DNA from: an uncultured Prochlorococcus sp.
GTDB taxonomy: Bacteria; Cyanobacteriota; Cyanobacteriia; PCC-6307; Cyanobiaceae
Assembly (NCBI GenBank): GCA_902612005.1
Contig: CACMCA010000002.1
Coordinates: forward strand, 62,001-126,000
Direction: 5' to 3'
DNA length: 64,000 nt
The notes below the pieces were generated by a model. The model had not been told where the DNA came from. It worked only from the letters and a program-made list of their open reading frames with translations, and ran no database searches. Each line of letters starts with the position of its first letter. Within the stretch, counting starts at the first letter, position 1. Position numbers and translations under genes: made by a program. Shown one piece after another: positions 40,589 to 51,177 of the stretch.

Positions 40589-42109
40589 CTAGGAAATATT
40601 GTTTGCTGTAGCAATAATATCTTGTAAGAAAGGAGTTTCTGAAACTGCTGTATTAGCTAATTTAAAAAGAGGATTAGATAGGATTCCTCCAAGAGCAGTT
40701 ACTGCCACGCAAGTATAAAGTGCAATTCTCAAAGGAGGTAATCCTACAATTTTCCAATTAATTTCAGGGTATGATTTGACAATTTCAGAAGCTTCCTGTG
40801 GTTCTTTAACTACCATCATTTTTATCACTGAAATGTAGTAATAAATAGATATAACTGAAGTTACTAATCCCACGATTACTAATAGATATTGATGATTTGC
40901 CCAGCCAGCAAAGAACAAATATATCTTTCCAAAAAATCCTAACATTGGGGGTAAACCTCCAAGTGAGAGAAGGCAAAGACTTAAGCCTAATGTAATGAGA
41001 GGATCTTTTTGGTAAAGTCCTGAGTAGTCAATAATTCTGTCAGAACCAGTTCTTAGTGAGAAAAGTATTACACATGAAAATGCACCCAAATTCATAAACA
41101 GATATGCAGCCAAATATAAAACAGCAGCAGATAAACCATCTTGCGTACCAGATACTATTCCAATCATTACAAATCCAGCTTGACCAATAGAACTGTAAGC
41201 TAGCATCCTCTTCATTGAGGTTTGAGCTAGAGCTACAACATTTCCTAAAGCCATGCTTAAGATGGCTAAAATAGTAAATAAGAGTTTCCATTCCTCATCA
41301 AAAGAAGAGAAGGTAGTGCTTAGTATTCTTATTGCGAATGCAAACCCTGCTGTTTTTGATCCAACAGATAAAAAAGCTACTACAGGTGTAGGTGAACCTT
41401 CATATACATCAGGCGTCCATTGATGAAAAGGAACTGCAGCTATCTTAAATGCAACAGTTGATAAGACAAAGACAAGAGCTAAAGAAGTAATGAATGATGG
41501 CTTGTTGATAATCTCTAAGCCTATTGTTTCTAAGTTTGTTGAACCACTTAATCCATAAAGAAAAGAGGATCCATACAAATAGACTGCTGCAGCAGCTGAC
41601 CCAACAAGCAAGTATTTTAAAGCTGCTTCTGAACTTCTTGGATCTCTCTTGAGATAACCAGAAAGTAAGTAGCTTGCTACAGATAAAGTTTCCAGAGATA
41701 TAAATACACTAATAAGGTCAGTAGATCCACACAGAAGCATTGCCCCTAGGGTGGCAGAAAGAACTATCGCAGCAAACTCGCCTATGGGGCTACCACTTTG
41801 TTCTGTATACCGCCAACTTATAAGTAAAGATACTAAGGTTGATAAAGATATTATTGCTCTAAATGCGATTGCTAAATTATCTGAATTAAAGGATCCAAGA
41901 AATGCGCTTTCTACTGGATTATTCCATTGCAAGGCCAAACTAATAAGAGAGCTGCCAATTGATAAATAGCAGATTATTGGTGCCCATTTTGAAGCAGTTT
42001 TTTCTCCAGCTAAATCTACAAGAAGTGTTCCAACAATACCTAGTAAAATAAAAGCCTCAGGAATAATGGCTTGAGCATTTAAATTAATTGTAAAGATTTC
42101 GTTGGGCAC
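40589..42109 (-). CDS. ndhB: NAD(P)H-quinone oxidoreductase subunit 2 (NdhB)
   Basis: Polytopic Nqo14-type; [60 protein letters not shown]. Confidence 0.97.
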   Translation of the reverse strand: MPNEIFTINLNAQAIIPEAFILLGIVGTLLVDLAGEKTASKWAPIICYLSIGSSLISLALQWNNPVESAFLGSFNSDNLAIAFRAIISLSTLVSLLISWRYTEQSGSPIGEFAAIVLSATLGAMLLCGSTDLISVFISLETLSVASYLLSGYLKRDPRSSEAALKYLLVGSAAAAVYLYGSSFLYGLSGSTNLETIGLEIINKPSFITSLALVFVLSTVAFKIAAVPFHQWTPDVYEGSPTPVVAFLSVGSKTAGFAFAIRILSTTFSSFDEEWKLLFTILAILSMALGNVVALAQTSMKRMLAYSSIGQAGFVMIGIVSGTQDGLSAAVLYLAAYLFMNLGAFSCVILFSLRTGSDRIIDYSGLYQKDPLITLGLSLCLLSLGGLPPMLGFFGKIYLFFAGWANHQYLLVIVGLVTSVISIYYYISVIKMMVVKEPQEASEIVKSYPEINWKIVGLPPLRIALYTCVAVTALGGILSNPLFKLANTAVSETPFLQDIIATANNIS

Positions 42110-42284
42110 TTTATTAAATTGGATTAAATTAGATGTTTGATTGTAAGAGTCTAAGAGTTAATCTTAACTTGATTATAATTTGTGGGTATGAGTTTTGAAA
42201 TTTTCAAAAGAAATTACTTGAAAAAACTTCAAATAATCATAATATGCCCTAACTGAACAAAAACACCAATTTTTGAAATAAACC

Positions 42285-44891
42285 TTGGATCACACACTTG
42301 TTATTGTTGAAAGTCCCACCAAAGCAAAAACTATAAGAAAGTTTTTGCCTTCTAATTACGAAGTTCTCGCTTCAATGGGACACGTAAGAGATCTTCCAAA
42401 AGGAGCTGCTGAAATACCTGCTGCGGTTAAAAAGGAAAAATGGGCAAGGATAGGAGTAAATACAACGGAAGATTTTGAACCACTTTACATAGTTCCAAAA
42501 GATAAGAAAAAGGTTGTTAAAGAACTAAAAGATGCATTGAAAGGGGCTACCCAACTATTACTGGCTACTGATGAAGATAGAGAGGGAGAGAGCATTAGCT
42601 GGCATCTTCTGCAAATACTTAAACCTAAAATACCAACCAAGAGAATGGTTTTTCATGAAATTACAAAAAAGGCAATTAATAAAGCTTTAGATCAAACAAG
42701 AGAAATTGATATGGAACTTGTTCAGGCTCAAGAAACTAGAAGAATCTTGGACAGGCTTTTTGGATATGAATTATCTCCTTTACTTTGGAAGAAGGTAGCC
42801 CCTCGATTATCTGCTGGACGTGTTCAATCAGTTTCTGTAAGACTTCTTGTTAGAAGAGAGAGAGAGAGAAGATCCTTTAAAAAGGCATGTTACTGGGGGA
42901 TTAAAGCTTGCCTAGTAAAAGATAATATTACTTTCGAAACTAAACTATTCAGTTTAAACGGTCAAAGAATTTCTAATGGTTCCGATTTCGATGAACAGAC
43001 CGGCAAATTAAAACAAGGAAATAAATCCTTAATAATTGGAGAAGAAAAAGTAAATGATTTATTGAAGACTTTTTCATCTGAGGATTGGTTAGTCTCAAAA
43101 ATTGAAAAAAAACCATCCATTCGTAGGCCAGTTCCTCCATTTACAACTAGTACATTGCAACAAGAAGCAAACAGGAAGCTTCGTTTGTCTGCAAGAGATA
43201 CCATGAGATGTGCACAAGGTCTATATGAGAGAGGCTACATAACATATATGAGGACTGATTCAGTTCATCTTTCCGAACAAGCCACAAGAGCTGCTAGAGA
43301 GTGTGTCAGTTCTATGTATGGTAAAGAATATTTATCTAGCTCACCAAGACAATTTAATTCAACTGCAAGAAATGCTCAAGAAGCTCACGAAGCTATTAGG
43401 CCAGCAGGTGAGTTATTTAAAACACCAAAGGAAACTAATTTAACTGGCAGAGATTTATCTCTTTACGATTTAATTTGGAAAAGGACTGTAGCTAGTCAAA
43501 TGGCGGAAGCTAGGCTAACAATGATTAATGCTGAAATTAGCGTGGGGGATGGATTATTTAAATCTAGCGGGAAAAGTATTGATTTCGCTGGATTCTTCAG
43601 AGCTTATGTCGAGGGAAGTGATGACCCAAATTCATCCCTTGAACAACAAGAAATTATTCTCCCAAACTTAACAACTGGAATGTTTCTTGAAGTTACTAAT
43701 AAGGAATCTACTTTTCATGAAACTAAACCACCCGCGAGATATACAGAGGCTGCATTAGTTAAAGTTCTTGAAAAAGAAGGAATTGGAAGACCTTCTACAT
43801 ATGCAAGCATTATTGGGACAATTGTGGATAGAGGTTATGCGAATATATCCTCTAATACTTTGGCTCCAACGTTTACAGCTTTTGCTGTAACTGCTCTATT
43901 AGAAGAACATTTCCCTGATCTGGTTGATACTACTTTTACTGCAAAAATGGAATCTTCATTAGATGAAATATCTTCAGGCAATCTTGAGTGGCTACCTTAC
44001 CTTGAAACTTTCTATAGAGGTAAAAATGGATTGGAGGTAAAAGTTCAGAAAACAGAGGGTGATATTGATGGTAAAGCTTATAGACAAGTTGATTTCGAAG
44101 ATCTTCCTTGCGTAGTCAGAATAGGCTCTAACGGACCTTGGCTAGAGGGTATAAAAATTGATGAATCTGGTAATGAAATTCAGGCGAAAGGTAATCTCCC
44201 AATGGATATTACTCCTGGAGATTTAGATATAAAGCAAGTTGATCAAATTTTAAGTGGCCCATCAGATCTTGGAACTGATCCAAAAACTGGTGAGAAAGTA
44301 TTTTTAAGATTTGGCCCTTATGGACCTTACGTTCAATTGGGAAATAATGATCAAGATAAAGCTAAACCAAGAAGAGCTTCATTACCAAAAGAGTTGAAAA
44401 CTGATGATCTAACTTTAGATGAGGCTCTCGTACTTTTAAGTTTGCCTAGATTGTTAGGAGTTCATCCAGAAGGAGGTGTTGTTGAGGCTGACAGAGGAAG
44501 ATTTGGACCTTATATTAAATGGATTAAAAATGAAAATGAATCTGAAAACAGATCCTTAAAGAAAGAAGATGATGTTTTTACAATTGATATAAAACGTGCA
44601 TTAGAAATTCTTGCGATGCCAAAAATGGGTAGAGGTGGTCAAGAGGTACTTAAAGACTTTGGAAAACCGAAAGAATATAAAGAAAAGATCCAAATATTAA
44701 ATGGCAGATATGGGGTCTATTTAAAATGTGGTAAAACTAATGTTTCGATTGCTAAAGATACTGACTTAGAAAAATTTTCTTTAGATGATGCTGTATCTCT
44801 TCTTGAAGAAAAACTAAAAGATAAAAAAGGTTCTATTTTAAAAAAAACAAAGATAAGTAATAAAAAAACTACAAGGAAAAAGAAAAGTTAG
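42285..44891 (+). CDS. topA: DNA topoisomerase I, TTG start
   Basis: LVIVESPTKAKTIRKFL, ATDEDREGESISWHL, GYITYMRTDSVHLSEQA, EGIGRPSTYASII. Confidence 0.98.
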   Translation: MDHTLVIVESPTKAKTIRKFLPSNYEVLASMGHVRDLPKGAAEIPAAVKKEKWARIGVNTTEDFEPLYIVPKDKKKVVKELKDALKGATQLLLATDEDREGESISWHLLQILKPKIPTKRMVFHEITKKAINKALDQTREIDMELVQAQETRRILDRLFGYELSPLLWKKVAPRLSAGRVQSVSVRLLVRRERERRSFKKACYWGIKACLVKDNITFETKLFSLNGQRISNGSDFDEQTGKLKQGNKSLIIGEEKVNDLLKTFSSEDWLVSKIEKKPSIRRPVPPFTTSTLQQEANRKLRLSARDTMRCAQGLYERGYITYMRTDSVHLSEQATRAARECVSSMYGKEYLSSSPRQFNSTARNAQEAHEAIRPAGELFKTPKETNLTGRDLSLYDLIWKRTVASQMAEARLTMINAEISVGDGLFKSSGKSIDFAGFFRAYVEGSDDPNSSLEQQEIILPNLTTGMFLEVTNKESTFHETKPPARYTEAALVKVLEKEGIGRPSTYASIIGTIVDRGYANISSNTLAPTFTAFAVTALLEEHFPDLVDTTFTAKMESSLDEISSGNLEWLPYLETFYRGKNGLEVKVQKTEGDIDGKAYRQVDFEDLPCVVRIGSNGPWLEGIKIDESGNEIQAKGNLPMDITPGDLDIKQVDQILSGPSDLGTDPKTGEKVFLRFGPYGPYVQLGNNDQDKAKPRRASLPKELKTDDLTLDEALVLLSLPRLLGVHPEGGVVEADRGRFGPYIKWIKNENESENRSLKKEDDVFTIDIKRALEILAMPKMGRGGQEVLKDFGKPKEYKEKIQILNGRYGVYLKCGKTNVSIAKDTDLEKFSLDDAVSLLEEKLKDKKGSILKKTKISNKKTTRKKKS

Positions 44892-44898
44892 AAAAAAT

Positions 44899-45384
44899 AT
44901 GATTTTTAAAAAAAAAGAATTTTTTTTATTAATTTTTTTAATTTTCTTGCAATCATGCTCTGGGGGGAGGATTGGAAACTTTCTTGAAAGTAGTTTTAAT
45001 GATTTAGAAAAAATAAGCCAAAATGAAGATTTACAAAATAATTTAGTAAATAAAAAAGTTGTAGTAAAAGAAAAAAAAGAAGTTAATGTTATAAAAAATA
45101 AAAAAGTTAAAAAAGTAGAAAAGCCAAAAGATATTCCTGAGGACAAAAAGGATATATCTTTAAAAAAGATACCAAAACAAAAAAATAACAAAATTAAGAA
45201 TCTTTCAAAAAAAAGAAAAATTGAGCTTCAATCTTACAAAATAATATTCATCCTAAAAGATGTAGATCCAAAAGATCCTACGGAAGAATTAAGTTCCATA
45301 TTAAGTAATTCTGAGGTAAATTTTGAAATAGAAAAGATTGAACGTATCTTAGATTCAAAAAATAAAAGTATGAATAAAAATTAA
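44899..45384 (+). CDS. Putative Lys-rich lipoprotein, unknown function
   Basis: FFLLIFLIFLQSCSGG signal/lipobox-like N-terminus; very Lys-rich low-complexity body. Confidence 0.65.
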   Translation: MIFKKKEFFLLIFLIFLQSCSGGRIGNFLESSFNDLEKISQNEDLQNNLVNKKVVVKEKKEVNVIKNKKVKKVEKPKDIPEDKKDISLKKIPKQKNNKIKNLSKKRKIELQSYKIIFILKDVDPKDPTEELSSILSNSEVNFEIEKIERILDSKNKSMNKN

Positions 45385-45404
45385 TCAAAAATATAAAACA
45401 AAAA

Positions 45405-46043
45405 ATGAAAATAACAACAAAAATTGAAGCACTAAATATTGTTGAGACCTCATATCTAGCTTCTCTTTCGTCTTTATTATGGGTTGCACTATATTATTTG
45501 CCGGTTGGGGGAGCTTTATTAAGGTTGATTTTACCTCTCCCTATGATCTTATTGCACTTGAGAAGAGGAACTAAAATTGCGTTGGAAGGACTCTTAATAC
45601 AATTTCTTCTTTTATTTATAATTATGGGTCCTGTTAGAGGAACTTTATTTTTATTTCCATATGGGATCTTAGCCTTTTGGTTGGGTTGGTGTTGGTTTAA
45701 AGAAAAGAGTTGGAAACTTAGTTTAACTTTAGGAGTTGTTATTGGAACCCTCGGCTTCTTACTACGAGTAATAGCATTATCTACGTTGGTTGGAGATAAT
45801 CTTTGGGTGTTAATTACTAGAGCGAGTTATGGTTTAATCGAAAAGTTGATTGGATTATTTAATTTACCTCTATCCCCATCAATTTTGAGTATTCAATTAT
45901 GTGCAATTTTATTGATAATTTTTCAAGAAATAGTTTATGTTTTAACGGTACATGTTGTTGCCTACTCTCTGTTTCCTAGATTTAAATTAACTATTCCAGA
46001 TCCTCCAAGGTTATTAAATAGCTTAGTTGATTTAAATAATTGA
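45405..46043 (+). CDS. DUF2232-like membrane protein
   Basis: LPVGGALLRLILPLPMILLHLRRGTKIAL…GPVRGTLFLFPYGILAFWLGWCW. Confidence 0.8.
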   Translation: MKITTKIEALNIVETSYLASLSSLLWVALYYLPVGGALLRLILPLPMILLHLRRGTKIALEGLLIQFLLLFIIMGPVRGTLFLFPYGILAFWLGWCWFKEKSWKLSLTLGVVIGTLGFLLRVIALSTLVGDNLWVLITRASYGLIEKLIGLFNLPLSPSILSIQLCAILLIIFQEIVYVLTVHVVAYSLFPRFKLTIPDPPRLLNSLVDLNN

Positions 46044-46053
46044 AATAGTAAAA

Positions 46054-47211
46054 ATGTACAGTACAGAATTAGGGATAAATTTTTTTGGTAATGAATCCAA
46101 TAAAAAAAATCAACTTAATAAGATAGAAATACTGAAAAAAAATATAAATAATTTCAAATTATTTCTTGTTATTGCAGGCACTAATACATCTCAAATTCCT
46201 GGAATTTCAGCTGCAGGTATTAATGCAAAGTCAAGGAAAAAAACTGCACTGGCAGATGCCGAATTTTTGCTTAAGGGTGCTTCAAAAGATTATAAATATA
46301 AATTGCCTCTCCTTAATGCAGGTGTAACTCCTGCCCTAATAAGTCATGTTTGTTCGAAGCTTATAAATATTAATCCAGTCATTGTTCCTCTGGGAATAGG
46401 ATTAAAGCCTTATTTTAATCATTTGGTTTTAGAAGATAGAGATTTGGGTCCATCAAATTGTATTACTACTGGTAAATCTATGTCCAAAGAGAGAGTTATA
46501 AATCTGTACGAAAGAGGTCTTGCGATAGGAAAATCCTCAAAACAACCTATTTTAATTTCTGAATCTGTTCCAGGAGGTACTACAACTGCTCAAGCAGTAA
46601 TGGAAGCTTTTGGTTTGAGGGTGTCTAATTTAGTAGGGAGTAGTTTATTTAAAGCTCCAAGAGAACTCAAAAGAAAAGTAGTTCAAAAAGGACTTTTAAA
46701 TGCAAATCTTAAGACTGATTTTGACTCTTTTGATGTTGTCGCGGCGGTAGGTGATCCTTTCCAAGCTTTCTCAATGGGTCTATTAATTGGTGCTAGGCTT
46801 GCAAAACAATCTGTCATATTGTCTGGTGGAAGTCAGATGATAGCGATAATTTTGCTTGTATTAGAATTCTTAGATGCGAAAGATGAAGAAGACTTTATTG
46901 AAGATGTTTTTATTGCGACAACTGGATGGCTTGTGAAAGATAATTCCCTAAATGATTTAGTAAATCTAATTAATGAAAAATATGATGTCAAATTATTAGG
47001 TTTAGCCAGTCCTTTAAATTTCAAATCTTCAAAATACAAAGAATTGAAGGATTATGAATTAGGTCATGTAAAAGAAGGTGTAGGTGCTGGTGGAATATCA
47101 TTGCTTGCTTTCTTAGATGGCTTTAAAAATGAAGAAATAGTTTCATTGTGTCAACAAAATCTGGAAATGATGAAGGGCCTAGGTCAAATTTCTTTAGAGA
47201 AGGATTGCTGA
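46054..47211 (+). CDS. CobT-like nicotinate mononucleotide:base phosphoribosyltransferase (TIGR00303 type)
   Basis: AGTNTSQIPGISAAGI, ESVPGGTTTAQAVMEAFG, AVGDPFQAFSMGLLIGARLAKQSVILSGGSQMIA. Confidence 0.85.
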   Translation: MYSTELGINFFGNESNKKNQLNKIEILKKNINNFKLFLVIAGTNTSQIPGISAAGINAKSRKKTALADAEFLLKGASKDYKYKLPLLNAGVTPALISHVCSKLININPVIVPLGIGLKPYFNHLVLEDRDLGPSNCITTGKSMSKERVINLYERGLAIGKSSKQPILISESVPGGTTTAQAVMEAFGLRVSNLVGSSLFKAPRELKRKVVQKGLLNANLKTDFDSFDVVAAVGDPFQAFSMGLLIGARLAKQSVILSGGSQMIAIILLVLEFLDAKDEEDFIEDVFIATTGWLVKDNSLNDLVNLINEKYDVKLLGLASPLNFKSSKYKELKDYELGHVKEGVGAGGISLLAFLDGFKNEEIVSLCQQNLEMMKGLGQISLEKDC

Positions 47212-48210
47212 ATGTTTTCAAAATTTGCAACCAGAAGAGAATTTTTAAATTATGGTAAGCTTTCGCTTTTATTTTTCTTAAACTCTTGCAGTAATCTACC
47301 TAAGAAAGTAAAAATTGCATTACAAAATTCTTTTTATCCAGAATCTTTTAAAGATACGATTCCAAAAGATTGGAAGCAGGAAAAAATTAATTTTGAAAAT
47401 ATTCGGCTACAAAAAAATAGAAACACAATTTTCAATTCTGACTTTACTTTAATAAATGATGGATGGATTTCTAGTATAGATTTTTCAGAATTTGAAAAAT
47501 TAAATGAATATGCATTGTTCGAAAATTTGGATAAGAGATCGATAGATTTTTTGGGAAGCTTTAATCAAAATCAGAGGAGTAGATTATTTCCTATTGGCGT
47601 AGTACCCTATACAATAATAATTAAAAATAATAAAGAGTTAATAAATTCAGCAAGAACATCTTGGGATTTTCTTCTTTCTAAAAAATTAACTGGGAAAATT
47701 ATTTTTCCACAAAGTCCCAGAATAATATTGTCAATTGCTCAAAAAATTAATTCATCTAATTCTCTAAAAAAACTCAAAAACCAAGCAATGTTATTTGATG
47801 ATAAAAATATCCTCAATTGGTTGATTAATTCTGATGCTATTGTCGCAATAGTTCCTTATAGTCTTTGTTCAAAATATTTAAAAATAGATCCAAGACTTGC
47901 TTTAGTTTTCCCAAGCCAAGGGGTACCTTTGATGTGGCATTTTCTACTCAGTCGATCAAATCTAAATAATGCAATATTAATTAAATGGATTAAATCTTTA
48001 GAAAATAAATCAATAGTAGATAAATTAGTAAGCCAGGGTTGGTATCTTCCATTCAATAGTGATTATTTGCAAAGTAAATATAAAACTGAAATGCTCCCCA
48101 TCTCAGGACCTTCTGAGGAATGTTGGGAAAATAGTTGGTCTTTCCCTGTCTTAACAAATGAACAAAAAATTAATCTTAAAAATATCTGGAATGAGTCCTT
48201 ATCCCCATAA
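47212..48210 (+). CDS. Extracellular solute-binding-like lipoprotein
   Basis: RREFLNYGKLSLLFFLNSCSN signal/lipobox; FPIGVVPYTIIIKNNKEL…SWDFLLSKKLTGKIIFPQSPR resembles spermidine/putrescine-type binding proteins. Confidence 0.65.
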   Translation: MFSKFATRREFLNYGKLSLLFFLNSCSNLPKKVKIALQNSFYPESFKDTIPKDWKQEKINFENIRLQKNRNTIFNSDFTLINDGWISSIDFSEFEKLNEYALFENLDKRSIDFLGSFNQNQRSRLFPIGVVPYTIIIKNNKELINSARTSWDFLLSKKLTGKIIFPQSPRIILSIAQKINSSNSLKKLKNQAMLFDDKNILNWLINSDAIVAIVPYSLCSKYLKIDPRLALVFPSQGVPLMWHFLLSRSNLNNAILIKWIKSLENKSIVDKLVSQGWYLPFNSDYLQSKYKTEMLPISGPSEECWENSWSFPVLTNEQKINLKNIWNESLSP

Positions 48211-49341
48211 TCTTTTTTTAGGATTTTCAATTAATAAGTTATGAGTTTCCTTTAATAAATTTGGTATATCTAATTTACTAGGACATTTAGGAACACATTC
48301 ATTACATTCTTGACAAAATGAGGAATTTTTCTCTTCCCACCAGTGGCCAGCTTTTCCTATTAAATTGTATCTTTCTTTTGAAAATTCTAATTGGCCATAA
48401 CCAACATATATATTTCTTAAACGAAGTATTTCTGGAATAGGTACTTCATTTGGACATGGAAGACAAGATCTACATTGTTCACATTTGGTTGAGTTTAATC
48501 TTTCATTAGAAACTTCCTCAATTTTATTAAGGGCGCTTTTTTCAAGTTTTGTAAGCTTCTCGAATGAATTTCTAAGTTTATGCGCAAATTCAAAATCTTT
48601 TTTGTTTGTAGCGCCCAAGGATAAAGTTGTGATGCCTTTTGCCAGAAGAAATCGATAAGCTAATTCTAATGGATGAAAAGGCTTAGAGGCCTCTATCAAA
48701 ATATCACTTGGAGAATACAATCTACCGCCTTTATCTGCAGGTGATATTGCTAAAACTCCCATACCTTTTTTTATAGCTTCCTCTGCTAAAGCAATCTTAG
48801 ATTGGTCTAAATAATGTAAATGAAGACTACAAAAAGTAAAAACTTCACAGTTAATTGCATCTTTAATTAGTGAATAACTTCCGTGAGAACTAAAACCGAC
48901 TTGATCAACTAGTTCCTTCTCAAGTATCCAAGATATGAATTTCTTACCCTCTCCAGCAAGAACCCAATCTAGATGTTGTTCTAAGTTGAGTCCGTGAATT
49001 GCAAGATTATTAATTTTATCGCGATTTAAATTTTTAAGAGACTTTTTAAAATTATTTTTTAAAAAGTCAAAATCACCCTTTGGTAAAACTTTGGAAGTAA
49101 TCACCCAATTTTTTTCTTTTATATTCTCTTCTATTGCTAATTTTTTTATTGAATTTCCAATAAGTGATTCAGCATCACCATAAGAGGGTGCTGTTTCTAT
49201 GTGGTTAATTCCTACATAATATGCATTTTTTATTATGCCATACATTTTTTCGAGACTTTCAGTTGCTCGCATTGTCCCTAAAGTGAATAAGCTCACTTTC
49301 GCCCCTCTACCAAATGATCTTTTTTGTGAATTAATAATCAT
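48199..49341 (-). CDS. Aldo/keto reductase with C-terminal 4Fe-4S ferredoxin-like domain
   Basis: AKR barrel (HIETAPSYGDAESLIG) plus CEQCRSCLPCP and CQECNECVPKCP. Confidence 0.92.
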   Translation of the reverse strand: MIINSQKRSFGRGAKVSLFTLGTMRATESLEKMYGIIKNAYYVGINHIETAPSYGDAESLIGNSIKKLAIEENIKEKNWVITSKVLPKGDFDFLKNNFKKSLKNLNRDKINNLAIHGLNLEQHLDWVLAGEGKKFISWILEKELVDQVGFSSHGSYSLIKDAINCEVFTFCSLHLHYLDQSKIALAEEAIKKGMGVLAISPADKGGRLYSPSDILIEASKPFHPLELAYRFLLAKGITTLSLGATNKKDFEFAHKLRNSFEKLTKLEKSALNKIEEVSNERLNSTKCEQCRSCLPCPNEVPIPEILRLRNIYVGYGQLEFSKERYNLIGKAGHWWEEKNSSFCQECNECVPKCPSKLDIPNLLKETHNLLIENPKKRLWG

Positions 49342-49453
49342 CTAAATATGATCAATTTCTTTTTATTTACTCTTTAATTTATTTATAGTTGAAAATCATT
49401 TAAAGTAAATTAAAGTAAATACAAAATTTTGCAAAAATATTTTTCTTAAATCT

Positions 49454-50107
49454 ATGTTTACAGGAATAATTCAATCAGTTGGAAAACTAAGACAAGAAAA
49501 AAATATTTTAGAAATTGAAATTCTAGATAATTTATTTGATATGGCAATTGGCGACAGCATAGCTGTTGATGGAATTTGTTTGACAGTTAAAGAGATTTTT
49601 CAAAATAAATTTACTGTTGATGTTAGTGAGGAGACATTAAAAAAAACAACTTTAGGAGTAAAGTCGAACCTGAATCAGATTGTTAATTTGGAGCCCGCTC
49701 TTAGGGTGTCTGACCGTCTAGGAGGGCATATAGTCAGCGGACATGTTGATGGCCTTGGAACAGTAGAGAATATAGAAAAATTAGAGAAATCTTGGCTCTT
49801 ATCAATAAAGTGGAAAAATAATAATTTTTCAAAATATGTAGTTAATAAAGGGAGTATTTGTGTAAATGGTATAAGTCTCACGATTGCAAAATATGAGCGG
49901 GAAGGAGAATTATTTACTATTGCGATAATTCCTCATACTTGGCATAACACAAATCTGAATAAATTAAATATCGGTGACAGCGTAAACCTTGAGGCAGATG
50001 CACTAATTAAATATGTAGAGAAATTACTTTTATTTAATAAAAATAGTAATCAAGATTTATCTTCTAATAATATTTCTTCCGAGTGGCTTAAAGAAAACGG
50101 TTGGTAA
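49454..50107 (+). CDS. ribE: Riboflavin synthase alpha chain
   Basis: MFTGIIQSVGKL, IAVDGICLTV, RLGGHIVSGHVDGLGTV, VNGISLTI duplicated lumazine-binding fold. Confidence 0.96.
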   Translation: MFTGIIQSVGKLRQEKNILEIEILDNLFDMAIGDSIAVDGICLTVKEIFQNKFTVDVSEETLKKTTLGVKSNLNQIVNLEPALRVSDRLGGHIVSGHVDGLGTVENIEKLEKSWLLSIKWKNNNFSKYVVNKGSICVNGISLTIAKYEREGELFTIAIIPHTWHNTNLNKLNIGDSVNLEADALIKYVEKLLLFNKNSNQDLSSNNISSEWLKENGW

Positions 50108-50117
50108 AATATATTTT

Positions 50118-50471
50118 TTAATTTAATGGAATCAGATAAATTGTTTTTGACTCTTTTTTAAGATCGATTTTAAATTCCTGACCAGGTTCTAGACCTAATT
50201 TTTTGGTGTAGGCATGACCAATTAATAGGTTCCCATTGCCATGAACTTTAGTTTTGAATTCTGTCTGTCTGCCTCTTGAAGCTCTATTACCATTTTTTCC
50301 TAAACGACCCTTTACTATTTTGTAACCCTTAGCTTCAATAAGCGCCCTATAAAAACTTTTTCTTAAGATTCTTCCACTTGGACCTACGTACCCACAACCT
50401 TTTGCTATCTCATCTTCAGATTTTTTACTTAATAACTTTGCTTTTTCAAGAAGTTCTTTTCCTTCTAGCAT
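50118..50471 (-). CDS. Cyanobacterial AbrB-like transcriptional regulator (cyAbrB)
   Basis: GCGYVGPSGRILRKSFYRALIEAKGYKI…TKVHGNGNLLIGHAYTKKLGLEPGQEFKIDL. Confidence 0.9.
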   Translation of the reverse strand: MLEGKELLEKAKLLSKKSEDEIAKGCGYVGPSGRILRKSFYRALIEAKGYKIVKGRLGKNGNRASRGRQTEFKTKVHGNGNLLIGHAYTKKLGLEPGQEFKIDLKKESKTIYLIPLN

Positions 50472-50568
50472 TATCTGACAAATTCATAATTATATATTCT
50501 TACTAAAAAGGAGAACTGTGGCAATACAAATTAATAAAAAATATATTTAATTTTTGAAATTTAGTTTT

Positions 50569-51171
50569 TCATAAAAGATACAAAATAATAAATAAAACAA
50601 CCCATATTCCATCTACAAAATGCCAGTACAATTCAACAGCTTCCAATGGAAACATATTTTGACTGGTTAATCTTCCGCCATTGATTCTCGATTGCCAAGC
50701 AATAATTAAAATCATTAAAGTGCCTAAAGTGACATGTAATCCATGAAAACCAGTAAGAGCATAAAAAGTACTTGCAAATAAATTATCGGTTAATCCAAAA
50801 GGTAAATGAAAATATTCAAATAATTGACATATTAAAAATATAATTCCAAGAAAAGCAGTAAAAAATAACCATTTTTGGGAATCTGAGTTTTTATCTTTTA
50901 AGAGTGCTTTGCCTGCTTTATGGAAAGTTGCACTACTAACAAGTAACAAAATTGTATTGAGAGTAGGTATTGGTAGCTCTAATTCATAAATAGCACCATC
51001 AGGTAATGGATTTACTGCTTTATAAGTTAAATAAGCAGCAAAGAATCCAGCAAAAGTCATGCCGTCCGCAATTAGGAAAGTTATAAGACCAAACATTCTG
51101 AAGTCTTCATGTGTTTCATTAATTTCAGAATTATTTTTTTGAATTTCTTTTGAGCTATCTAGTGTTGTCAT
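50569..51171 (-). CDS. ctaE: Cytochrome c oxidase subunit III
   Basis: TFAGFFAAYLTYK, FYALTGFHGLHVTLGTLMI, VELYWHFVDGIWVVLFIILYL. Confidence 0.97.
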   Translation of the reverse strand: MTTLDSSKEIQKNNSEINETHEDFRMFGLITFLIADGMTFAGFFAAYLTYKAVNPLPDGAIYELELPIPTLNTILLLVSSATFHKAGKALLKDKNSDSQKWLFFTAFLGIIFLICQLFEYFHLPFGLTDNLFASTFYALTGFHGLHVTLGTLMILIIAWQSRINGGRLTSQNMFPLEAVELYWHFVDGIWVVLFIILYLL

Positions 51172-51177
51172 ATGTTT

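Noticed and set aside
40573-40614. N-terminal 14 residues of the ABC ATPase ORF overlapping ndhB
   Set aside because: Internal Met (MSKKVASLENISKTYG) is the more credible start and removes the overlap.
44838-45191. 117-aa Phe-rich minus-strand ORF
   Set aside because: Complement of Lys-rich coding sequence (AAA codons read as TTT).
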